Source of the DNA: VRUE01 sp963725085
GTDB lineage: Bacteria; Actinomycetota; Thermoleophilia; Solirubrobacterales; 70-9
Length of the DNA: 64,000 nucleotides
Assembly (NCBI GenBank): GCA_963725085.1
Contig: CAVRXM010000003.1
Location: 434,001 to 498,000 of the forward strand
Direction: 5' to 3'
Part shown: positions 9,190 to 16,296 of the stretch, piece by piece
Layout of the letters: each line of letters opens with the position of its first letter
How positions within the stretch are numbered: the stretch's first letter is position 1
Program-made: the position numbers and the translations under genes
The notes under the pieces: generated by a model
What the model was told of the DNA's origin: nothing
What the model saw: the letters and a program-made list of their open reading frames with translations, nothing else
The model's database searches: none

Positions 9190-10277
9190 GGCAGTTCTCC
9201 CAACCCGCCGCCGCCGAACGGCTCGTCGCCGGTGAGGCCAAGCGCGTTCCGCACGAGCGTCAGGTGCTGGACGTGGCGCTCGAGCGTCACAACGTGGCGC
9301 ACGCGTTGCACGAGATAGCGCCCCGAGAGCAGGTCGCCGAGGCCCGCGACGAGGATCGTGCGCCGCGCCCGCACGAGCAGGCCGACGCGCGCGGTGTCGA
9401 TTTCGGCGCTGAGCGTCACGCCGAAGGCCGCCGTTCGTGCCAGCCCCACCGCGGTCGATGACGGATCGAGCTCGCCCTCGACATCGCCCGACGCCAGCAG
9501 CACGGTCGCCACACCGCCCAGGGAGGCGGAGCCCTGCGCCTGATCGTCGCCGGAGGCATCGCCCTCCTGCTCGGTGTCAGACAGCGGCGGGATGCGCGAC
9601 GCCCTCACCCGCCGCCCGTCGACGAGGCGCGCATCCACCTGCACGCGCCGGGCGTCGCCGCCGAACGCGAGCGATAGCTGGCCCTGCGGGTCGGCGAGTG
9701 GGTCGAGCGGCGCGAAGTGGCCCGCGGTTTGACCGTCGGCGCTCTCGAGATACACCGCGTATCCCCACTTGCGGGCGAGCGCCCGCAGGAAGCCGAGATC
9801 GGTCGCGCGCTGGATGGCAACGTGTACGTCGGGGTCCGGCGCGTCAGGCGTCGATTCCACCTCGGCGCCCATGCCGTAGCTGGCGAAGATCGATTCGGCG
9901 ATGGCGCTGTCCGACGCTCCGGACCAAGCCACGATCTTCTCCTCGCGGTCGAGCTCGAGGGTCCGATCCTGTGCCTTGATCTGGAGCTGGGACGTACCCT
10001 CGGGGTCGATCGTCCACGCGGCTTGCGCCGAGCGGCCGTCGAAGCGGTAGCTCGTGTCGACGCTCGAAACCTGGACCGCCACCGGCGTCTCCGGCGTAAC
10101 GAGCGGGTCGAGCAGGCTCGTCCAACTGCCGTCGTCGGCGGCCTGCAAGCTGGCGGTGAGCACTGCGGCGTCGGCGCTGTCGGCGGCCTCCTCGACCTGA
10201 ACCTCGCCCAGCTCACGCAGGCCGTCGTCGGAGAGCTGGTCTCCGTCGAGCTCCACGATGAGGCGTGTGTCAGGCAT
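9186..10277 (-). CDS. gpD-like hub protein (late control D family) of the eCIS
   Basis: This 363-residue protein has the architecture of phage late-control protein D / VgrG hub domains. The N-terminal beta domain has 'DTSYRFDGRSAQAAW', a middle domain has 'ATDLGFLRALARKWGYAVY', and the C-terminal part includes LLSGRYLVQRVRHVV. It forms the ring beneath the tube to which the spike attaches. The protein is acidic and of normal length. Its start overlaps the LysM gene by eight bases, and its end overlaps the gpV-like gene by four, so hub, spike and tip are translated as a coupled set. Confidence 0.87.
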   Translation of the reverse strand: MPDTRLIVELDGDQLSDDGLRELGEVQVEEAADSADAAVLTASLQAADDGSWTSLLDPLVTPETPVAVQVSSVDTSYRFDGRSAQAAWTIDPEGTSQLQIKAQDRTLELDREEKIVAWSGASDSAIAESIFASYGMGAEVESTPDAPDPDVHVAIQRATDLGFLRALARKWGYAVYLESADGQTAGHFAPLDPLADPQGQLSLAFGGDARRVQVDARLVDGRRVRASRIPPLSDTEQEGDASGDDQAQGSASLGGVATVLLASGDVEGELDPSSTAVGLARTAAFGVTLSAEIDTARVGLLVRARRTILVAGLGDLLSGRYLVQRVRHVVTLERHVQHLTLVRNALGLTGDEPFGGGGLGELP

Positions 10278-10548
10278 CGGGCAGGTCGATAGTCGTGCCG
10301 GGCTGTTCGATCAGCGTTGGGTCCACCCACGGGTTGGCGTCGGCGAGCACCCACCAGCGCGTCGTGTCGCCGGTCGCCCGGCGCGCCAGCAGGTCGAGCC
10401 GGTCGCCGGCGCGCGATTGGTAGACGCCCTTGACCGGCGGCTCGGGGACCACGCGCGGAGCGCCCATGCGCCGCACGCTGCCGTCGGGCTGGACCACGTC
10501 GATGGTCGGGACGCCGGCGTAGCGCGAGGTGGGATCCGGCACGACCAT
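10270..10548 (-). CDS. LysM-domain baseplate protein of the eCIS
   Basis: This is a small 92-residue protein. Its C-terminal half is a LysM-like module: 'YQSRAGDRLDLLARRATG', then WWVLADANPWVDP and PGTTIDLP, typical of gpX/gp53-like LysM proteins in contractile tails. In eCIS and T4-like particles this module locks the hub or inner baseplate rather than binding cell wall. It starts two bases after the CIS tube gene stop and overlaps the hub gene by eight bases. Assignment rests on the motif and on its conserved place between the CIS tube protein and the hub. Confidence 0.85.
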   Translation of the reverse strand: MVVPDPTSRYAGVPTIDVVQPDGSVRRMGAPRVVPEPPVKGVYQSRAGDRLDLLARRATGDTTRWWVLADANPWVDPTLIEQPGTTIDLPDA

Positions 10549-10550
10549 CG

Positions 10551-11177
10551 CTATGCGAGCTCCGCCATCTGCGGGATCTGCAGGGCCGCCTTAACCTCAC
10601 GCGAGCCCTGGTAGTAGGTCGCCGCTGCGCGGGCGACGGTGTCGTCCTTGTCGAGATCGTCGACACGCAGGACCGTGAAGCCGAGCTCGGCGGACGCGTG
10701 GATCGGGTTGAGCAGCTCGTCGAAGGCCGTCTCGTGGACGGTCAGCGACTTGAGCCGCACGGGTGTGATCCGGCCCGGGCCCCAGATGAGCAGGGTCAGC
10801 GGCAGCCGCCCGGCCGGCACCGCCGCTCCGCCGCCGCCCAAGAGCCCACCGAGCAGCGAGGAGCCGACCGGCTGCATGAGCATCTCGATCGCCGCGAGCC
10901 GCGGCGAGATGCCCATCGCGAGCGTCAGCGAACCCTCCCGCTCGAGGCCGTCGGTGGCGTCGAGCTCCACCCGCAGCGAGTAGTCCTCCACCGCGGGCCG
11001 CGCGGCGTTGCGGGCACCGCCCGCCGGCGTGCCGGCACCGCCACCGCCGCCGTCGCCGCCCTCGACGCGGAAGACGCGCGTGACCTCGGTGGGGTTGTAC
11101 TGGAACACAACGAGCGTCGGAACCACGCCCAGGAGCGGGTCGGAGAATGACGCCAGCATGCCCTTGATCAGCGCCAC
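10551..11177 (-). CDS. CIS tube protein / hub adaptor (Afp7-Pvc7 N-terminal type)
   Basis: This 208-residue protein contains FQYNPTEVTRVFRVEGGD near residue 25 and 'LPLTLLIWGPGRITPVRLKSL' later. These are hallmarks of the contractile injection system tube-protein family that often carries a LysM tail; here the LysM part is a separate downstream gene. A glycine-rich loop (GGGGGAGTPAGG) interrupts the N-terminal domain. The GTG at 11177 is chosen because GAGGAG lies six bases upstream. The longer in-frame extension to 11450 overlaps the preceding genes and is low-complexity. It overlaps the small upstream gene by ten bases. Confidence 0.85.
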   Translation of the reverse strand: MALIKGMLASFSDPLLGVVPTLVVFQYNPTEVTRVFRVEGGDGGGGGAGTPAGGARNAARPAVEDYSLRVELDATDGLEREGSLTLAMGISPRLAAIEMLMQPVGSSLLGGLLGGGGAAVPAGRLPLTLLIWGPGRITPVRLKSLTVHETAFDELLNPIHASAELGFTVLRVDDLDKDDTVARAAATYYQGSREVKAALQIPQMAELA

Positions 11178-11377
11178 GGGCGCTCCTCTCTTCGCGCCGA
11201 GCGCGACTCTCTTCGCGCCGAGCACGCGGCCTCGGCCACGGCGCGCCCCACGGCGTCCTCGGGGCCGCTGGGGAACGTCCGCCCGGCCAGCCGCGCAGCG
11301 ATCGCGGCACGCAGCGGACCGGGCTGCGGCGTGGCGCCGACCTCCACGCGCAACCGGCGCGGCGGCTCCGCCCTCAT
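11168..11377 (-). CDS. small basic protein in the eCIS operon
   Basis: This 69-residue open frame starts with ATG overlapping the ATPase stop codon (ATGA) and ends inside the CIS tube gene. The N-terminal part (RRLRVEVGATPQPG, then RAAIAARLAGRTFPSGPEDAV) has alternating beta/alpha character. The last 20 residues are arginine-rich and overlap the next gene's start region. Similar short proteins occur between the ATPase and CIS tube genes in other eCIS clusters as I recall, but I cannot name a family. The coupled start argues that it is translated. No function is proposed. Confidence 0.6.
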   Translation of the reverse strand: MRAEPPRRLRVEVGATPQPGPLRAAIAARLAGRTFPSGPEDAVGRAVAEAACSARRESRSARREERPWR

Positions 11378-13275
11378 GCAGGGACCCCCTTCCCGTTGAC
11401 CGGACGGGGCCAGGCCCGGCCAAGCTTCTCGAACTCTCGCCGCAGCGCATGCTGCACCCCGCCGTCGGTCACCGGCCCACCTGCCGCTGCGGCGAGGTAG
11501 GCCGCCGCGAGCGCGGTGCCCTGGATGCTGCCGCCCGACAGCTCGACCGCCGCCAGCCCTTCCCAGTCGAGCTCGTCGCGCGGCGCACCGGCCGGGAACG
11601 CCCGGCGCCAGATCTCGGCACGCGCCGCAGGACCGGGCAACTCGAATCGGATGGCGAAGCGAAGCCGGCGCAGGAACGCCTCGTCGAGCGCCGACTGCCG
11701 GTTGGTGGCGAGGATCACGAGACCGGTGAACGTCTCCACACGCTGCAGCAGGTAGTTGATCTCGAGGTTGGCGTAGCGGTCGTGAGCGTCCTTGACCTCA
11801 GTGCGCTTGCCGAACAGAGCGTCGGCCTCGTCGAAGAACAGGACAGCGCCGGCGCGCTGCGCCTCGTCGAACGCCGTCGCCAGGTTCTTCTCGGTCTCGC
11901 CGATGTACTTCGAGACGACCGCCGACAAGTCCACGCGGTAGAGGTCCTGCCGCAGCGTGGCGGCCACGGCCTCGGCGGCCATCGTCTTGCCGGTGCCGGA
12001 CGGGCCTGCGAACAGTGCGATCACACCCTGCCCGCGCGGCAGCTGGCGGCGGAAGCCCCAGGCATCGAGCACAACGTGTTGCAGCTCGACGTGAGCCACG
12101 AGCTCGTCGAGCTTCGCCCGGCAGTCCGGCTCGACGACGAGGTCGTCGAGCGCGAACGCCGGGGTGACGAGCGCGGCGAGCCGGGAGAGCGCGTGCTCGG
12201 GCTGACGGCGGGCGGCTTCCCAGACGAGCGCGGCGTCGAGCGGGCGGCCGGCCCAGCCCGCGTCGCGACGCGCGCGGCGCAGTACCTCGGCGATGTCGCC
12301 CTCGGTGAACGCGAAACGCGCGGAGAGGGCGTCGACGAGAGCGTCGGGCGCATCGATGGCGTAGTCGCGCAGTCCGTCCTCCCATGCCGTGGCGCGCTGG
12401 TCGTAGTCGGGCCCAGGCAGGTCGACCACATGGGCGCCTGCCCTGGTCGCGCCAGGCTCGGCGATGTCGACCGCCGGCGCTCCGTCCCAGGCGGCCTCGG
12501 CGAACTGGTCGGCGTCGACGATCGGCAGCGCGATGCGGAGACGCGAGAGAAGCGCGAGCTCGCCCGGCGGCCGCGTGCCGTCGATCGGCACGCGGCCGGC
12601 CTCGGTGGCTGCGGCGGCGGCGAGCGCGCGGCGGCCAACGCCGTGCGGTCCCCGCAGGACGACCGGGCCCGGGTCCGCGCCCTGCAGGTGCCGCACGAGC
12701 CCGGCCCGCGCAGCGTCCAGCCGGCTCGGCGCCGGCTCGCTGACGCGGATCGCCGCAGGGAGCTCACCGGCGAGAACCTGCGCCGCGGTCGCGGTCAGCG
12801 TGAGCGGTTCGCTCCCGCCCGCGCCCGGCTGCAGCACGCCGCCGCGAACGAGCGGGCCGTCGTCGGCCACCGCCGCGGGGACCGTCAGCCGGAACGGCTC
12901 GAGCAGCGTGCGTAGGAGCGCAGCCGTCGCGAACCGGCGCGCGCCGTCGTCGTGCGCGCAGCCGAAGGCGAAGGCGACCTGAGGGTCGGCCTGCGCCCAC
13001 CACGCCGCGGCCACGAGGACCTCTTCGCCCCTGTTGAGCTCGAGCACTTCGGTGATCGCGCCAAGCGCCCCGGGTTTGGCGGTGCCAAGCAGCGCTCGGA
13101 CGCGCTCTGCGTGGGCCGCGCCGGCGTGTGCGGTGGTGCCGATGGAGGCGGCGGCACGCTGTGCCTGCGAGGGCTCGGCGCCACCGGGTGCCGGGTCCCA
13201 GTGCGCGCCGAGCGCCTCGAGGTAGGCGCCGATCGCCGCGCGGAGAACCTCGCGGTGGGCCTCCAGCCGCTTCAC
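11374..13275 (-). CDS. AAA+ ATPase of the eCIS (Afp15/Pvc15 type)
   Basis: This 633-residue protein has a C-terminal AAA+ domain with Walker A GPSGTGKT near residue 423, Walker B VLFFDEADALFGK, sensor 'LVILATNRQSALDEAFLRR' and an arginine-finger region. An earlier P-loop-like segment (RGPHGVGRR near residue 207) lacks the Lys-Ser/Thr pair, so the first ATPase-like domain looks degenerate. The N-terminal 200 residues are helical. This matches Pvc15/Afp15, an ATPase thought to act in assembly or cargo loading. The GTG start at 13275 overlaps the DUF4255 gene's stop (GTGA). An upstream in-frame extension is antisense-like and rejected. Confidence 0.9.
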   Translation of the reverse strand: MKRLEAHREVLRAAIGAYLEALGAHWDPAPGGAEPSQAQRAAASIGTTAHAGAAHAERVRALLGTAKPGALGAITEVLELNRGEEVLVAAAWWAQADPQVAFAFGCAHDDGARRFATAALLRTLLEPFRLTVPAAVADDGPLVRGGVLQPGAGGSEPLTLTATAAQVLAGELPAAIRVSEPAPSRLDAARAGLVRHLQGADPGPVVLRGPHGVGRRALAAAAATEAGRVPIDGTRPPGELALLSRLRIALPIVDADQFAEAAWDGAPAVDIAEPGATRAGAHVVDLPGPDYDQRATAWEDGLRDYAIDAPDALVDALSARFAFTEGDIAEVLRRARRDAGWAGRPLDAALVWEAARRQPEHALSRLAALVTPAFALDDLVVEPDCRAKLDELVAHVELQHVVLDAWGFRRQLPRGQGVIALFAGPSGTGKTMAAEAVAATLRQDLYRVDLSAVVSKYIGETEKNLATAFDEAQRAGAVLFFDEADALFGKRTEVKDAHDRYANLEINYLLQRVETFTGLVILATNRQSALDEAFLRRLRFAIRFELPGPAARAEIWRRAFPAGAPRDELDWEGLAAVELSGGSIQGTALAAAYLAAAAGGPVTDGGVQHALRREFEKLGRAWPRPVNGKGVPA

Positions 13276-14393
13276 GGCGCAACGTCCACGGTCGCCGGCT
13301 GCCCGGCGACCTTGCCGGCGCGTAGCACGATCTCGGCCGGGCCCGGCGCGGTGCTGGGCGGGATCGTGACCTCTATCTGCGTCGGCGAAACGAACGTGGC
13401 TGGGATCGCCTTGCCGTCGAGGAACGCCTCGACGTCTACCGCCGCATGGACCGTGTCGAGGGCCACGGGCACGTTGCGTGCCAACGGCGTGGCGGGCCCG
13501 GTCACGGCCGGCACCACTGTCAGCCCGATGGAGTCGTGCCCCACCGGCAGGCCCGCCTCGCTTTGGGTCACGTCGAGCCGGCGCGCGCCCGGCACGAGCC
13601 CTGGGTCTGGAAGCTGCAGCAACACCTGGCCTGGCGGCGACGCCGGGGTGGCGGGCACCGTCATCGGCCAGTCGCCGGTGCCGGCCGGGTCGCCGATCTC
13701 GCGTGCGAGCGTGAACTGCGCGCCGGTCAGAAGACCCTCGACGGTCACCGCGATGTCGATGCCGGTCCACGCCCGCACCGGTTCGATATTCTGGATCCGC
13801 GGGCCCATGCTCGGCGCGGCCACCACGCGCCGCTCCTTCACCGGCGGTCCCGCGACGTGGGAGTCCAGCGAGTCGACGACGACGAGGCTCACCTCGTAAC
13901 CCACCGAGAGCCGCAACGGCTGCGTCGAGGCGGTCCACAGCTTCGTTAGCGCCTCGACGTCGAGGTCCTCGAGCGTGATCCGCAGGGGCTCAACGAGCGG
14001 CGTGGCCAGCGGCGACAGCGCCGGCTCTCCCTCGGCTATCACGGCGTTGGCGTGCAACGCCTGCATCACCGCCGCCATCCCGGAGTGCGCGAATTGCTCC
14101 TGGTCGCCGCCGTTGGCCGCCTTGGCGGGGAACGCGGAGAGCAGATATGAGAACCGGAGCGCGAGGGGCGGACGCCCGCGCTCGGTGCGCCAGCCGGTGC
14201 GCGGCGGCTCCATGTTGCGGTACGCCGCGCTCGGGCTGACGCGGTAGAGGAACCAGTTGAGGCGCAGCTCCTCCTGGTCGAGGTCGAGCCTGCCAACGGT
14301 TATCTGCGGCTTGGGCGAGAGAGACGCGACCGCGTCCGTTGAGAGCTTGCGCAGCGTGTCGTCCACGCCCTGGATGGCGTGCACGTCACCCAT
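13272..14393 (-). CDS. DUF4255 (Pvc16-like) tail cap protein with C-terminal Ig/TIG-like domains
   Basis: The N-terminal half (residues 1-190) matches DUF4255: 'LDQEELRLNWFLYRVSPSAAYRN' and 'SVGYEVSLVVVDS'. That domain, seen in Pvc16/Afp16, caps or terminates the contractile tail. The C-terminal half has two or three beta domains (RIQNIEPVRAWTGIDIAVTV; ATFVSPTQIEVTIPPSTAPG) resembling TIG/Ig-like modules, a common extension. The ATG at 14393 overlaps the previous stop by one base (TGATG). The predicted length is 373 residues. An upstream in-frame extension overlaps the Pro/Ala-rich gene and is rejected. Confidence 0.87.
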   Translation of the reverse strand: MGDVHAIQGVDDTLRKLSTDAVASLSPKPQITVGRLDLDQEELRLNWFLYRVSPSAAYRNMEPPRTGWRTERGRPPLALRFSYLLSAFPAKAANGGDQEQFAHSGMAAVMQALHANAVIAEGEPALSPLATPLVEPLRITLEDLDVEALTKLWTASTQPLRLSVGYEVSLVVVDSLDSHVAGPPVKERRVVAAPSMGPRIQNIEPVRAWTGIDIAVTVEGLLTGAQFTLAREIGDPAGTGDWPMTVPATPASPPGQVLLQLPDPGLVPGARRLDVTQSEAGLPVGHDSIGLTVVPAVTGPATPLARNVPVALDTVHAAVDVEAFLDGKAIPATFVSPTQIEVTIPPSTAPGPAEIVLRAGKVAGQPATVDVAP

Positions 14394-15163
14394 CAGCGGC
14401 CGCTCCAGTCGTGGCAGTCGGCACCGACGCGGGCGGCCTGCAGCGACGCGAGCGGATCCGGCGCGGGCGGCCGTGCGGGCGGGGTGACGATCTCGATGCG
14501 GTCGATGACGACCGGCGGGGTGGGTGGCGGTGCCGACGTGGCCATTGGCGGCGGCGGGGCTGCGGACGGCTGTAAGGGCACAGGCTCGGTGCCCGGTGCG
14601 GCAGCGGGCTGCGGCACCGCGGCGGCGGCGAGGGACGCGACTGGGGGTACGGCCGGCCGCGGCGCCGCCGGGTCGGCGGGCCGCAGCGGCGTCGGACTCG
14701 CCACCCCGGCGTGCGAAGCGGTCGGCGCCGGCGCCGCCTTGTCGCGCGCTGCAAGCGCCGACCACCCGGCGGCGAGCTCCGTATAGGCGAGCGGCGCGGG
14801 CCGCACCGGCGGCGCCATGGGAGCCTCACCCGGGGCGGCGACCTTCGCCGGAGCCTCGGGTGCGGGCGCACCCGGAGCGGCGACCTTCGCCGGAGCCTCG
14901 GGTGCGGGCGGCGCGCCGGATGGCGGCCTGGGCGCCGCGGACGGGGCTGGCGTCACCGCCGTAGGATCAGCATCCTCGCCTGATCGGCGGTCTCGCGACC
15001 CGGGCGCCCCTGACCCCGCGACGGTGGGCACCACCGCGTCGACCGGCGCGGGGTACCGCGGCGGGGCGGCCGTCACTTCGAGCCAACCGCTGCCCGGCGC
15101 GGGGGCCCGCGCGGGCGACCGGTGCGCCCGCGCGACGACCCGCCGCAGCGCCGAGGCGCTCAT
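14393..15163 (-). CDS. Pro/Ala-rich linker protein of the eCIS operon
   Basis: This 256-residue protein is almost entirely low-complexity Pro/Ala. It includes two tandem copies of APEAPAKVAAPG near residues 78-105 and a C-terminal element PPVVIDRIEIVTPPARPP. Short proteins ending in an I-x-R-I-E-V-type strand are common between the tube/chaperone and DUF4255 genes of eCIS operons. The ATG at 15163 overlaps the chaperone stop codon (ATGA). It may be extended or disordered and could act in length control or as a tether; that is inference. No tape-measure protein is otherwise seen in the window, which makes this protein worth attention. Confidence 0.7.
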   Translation of the reverse strand: MSASALRRVVARAHRSPARAPAPGSGWLEVTAAPPRYPAPVDAVVPTVAGSGAPGSRDRRSGEDADPTAVTPAPSAAPRPPSGAPPAPEAPAKVAAPGAPAPEAPAKVAAPGEAPMAPPVRPAPLAYTELAAGWSALAARDKAAPAPTASHAGVASPTPLRPADPAAPRPAVPPVASLAAAAVPQPAAAPGTEPVPLQPSAAPPPPMATSAPPPTPPVVIDRIEIVTPPARPPAPDPLASLQAARVGADCHDWSGR

Positions 15164-15801
15164 CTGCCCTCCGCGATCAAGCCCGCCAGCAGCGACCTCC
15201 GCTCGTCCTCGAGCGCCTCGATTTCTCCGAGCGTCCAGTGGTACGCGCGCGCGATCAGGTGCACCTCGACGTCGAGCGCGCGCCGCTGGCTCACGAGCCG
15301 CTCGAGTACCAGGCGCTGCACGTCGACGTCGACGAGCACCGGCGCACCGCACTCCGCGCAGGCCAGCTCGAGCGGCCCTGTCAGCGCGTCGTCGACCAAC
15401 GCGAGGTCGTCGGCGTTCGCGGACCGCGCCGGCTCTCCGACGGTGCAGCGACGCAGGAGCTCCACTGCCCCTGCGTCCGCGTCGAGCGGCAGGTCCTCGA
15501 GGTCGGCGTAGGTCGGCTGGCGCAGCCCGCCGCCGCCGAGCGCCGCACAGCGCGGCGCCGGCTCGTCGAGGTCGCGCTCACACAGCCTCGCCGCATTCAG
15601 CGCGCCGCACGCGGTGCACGCCGCGCTGATCTCCACGTCGTGCGTGGTCACCTCGCGGTGCAGCGCGAGCAGCCCCCGGTCGCCCTCGCCGAGCGTGAGC
15701 GCCTCCGGCTCTTCGACTCCGGCTGCACGCAGCAGCGCGAGCACCTGCGACAACTCGTCCGGCGGGCCGTCCAGGGACCGCAGTAGGGCCCCGGCGGCCA
15801 C
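15160..15801 (-). CDS. gp51-like hub-assembly chaperone fused to a DUF6760-like tail
   Basis: This 213-residue protein has two CxxC pairs that could bind zinc: CTACG near residue 70 and CAECG near residue 160. Its C-terminal 35 residues ('IARAYHWTLGEIEALEDERR') resemble the short eCIS DUF6760 proteins, which are usually encoded separately. The N-terminal part fits the T4-type baseplate hub assembly chaperone family found after the tube gene. The GTG start at 15801 overlaps the tube stop codon (TAGTG). The family call is moderate; the coupling and the cysteine motifs are directly visible. Confidence 0.68.
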   Translation of the reverse strand: MAAGALLRSLDGPPDELSQVLALLRAAGVEEPEALTLGEGDRGLLALHREVTTHDVEISAACTACGALNAARLCERDLDEPAPRCAALGGGGLRQPTYADLEDLPLDADAGAVELLRRCTVGEPARSANADDLALVDDALTGPLELACAECGAPVLVDVDVQRLVLERLVSQRRALDVEVHLIARAYHWTLGEIEALEDERRSLLAGLIAEGR

Positions 15802-16295
15802 TACGTCTCCGTGGGCTCGGTGACAGACGTGTCGCGCTCCCACCCCTCGAGCTCGAGCTTCAGGGTCTGGATCGCGACGCCCGCGGTGGCCGCATCAAGC
15901 GCCGGCAGCGCCTGGTACTCCGATGGCCAGCAGCGGAAGATCATGTAGGACAGGACCTTCTGATCCGCCTCGTTGAAGACCTCGACGACGATGTCCTTGC
16001 GGAAGCTCTTCAGCGACATCGGCGCGTCGAGCGAGTGCACCAGGTTGGCCCAGGCCTCGAACGCGGGGTCGTGCGTCACGCCGCGCTCGAGCGTGACCGG
16101 GTCGAATTTCGTCTTGCCCGGGCTCTTGCGCTCGTGCGACGGGTCGCCGCCCTCGCGGTGCACGACCGGATCGGTCGAGCGCTTCAGCGCGCTCATCTTC
16201 GACAGCCCCGCAACGTACTGGCCGTCCCATTTCACCCGGAACATGAAGGCCTTGTATGGGTCGAAGCGGGTCGCGTTGACCGTGAACTGGGCCAT
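15801..16295 (-). CDS. inner tube protein of the eCIS (gp19/Afp1 type)
   Basis: This 164-residue protein is of normal length for the T4 gp19-like tail tube family. It begins MAQFTVNATRFDPYKAFMF and has 'YVAGLSKMSALKRSTDPVVH', then 'KSPGKTKFDPVTLERGVTHD', the standard eCIS tube sequence. It ends with a WPSEYQALPALDA segment before the C-terminal strand. It polymerises into the inner tube inside the sheath. It begins one base after the sheath stop codon, the usual gene pair. A single tube paralogue is seen here; some eCIS have two. Confidence 0.93.
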   Translation of the reverse strand: MAQFTVNATRFDPYKAFMFRVKWDGQYVAGLSKMSALKRSTDPVVHREGGDPSHERKSPGKTKFDPVTLERGVTHDPAFEAWANLVHSLDAPMSLKSFRKDIVVEVFNEADQKVLSYMIFRCWPSEYQALPALDAATAGVAIQTLKLELEGWERDTSVTEPTET

Positions 16296-16296
16296 G

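Noticed and set aside
13275..13938. N-terminal extension of the eCIS ATPase to 13938
   Set aside because: It overlaps the DUF4255 gene completely; the GTG at 13275 overlaps its stop, as at other junctions of the operon.
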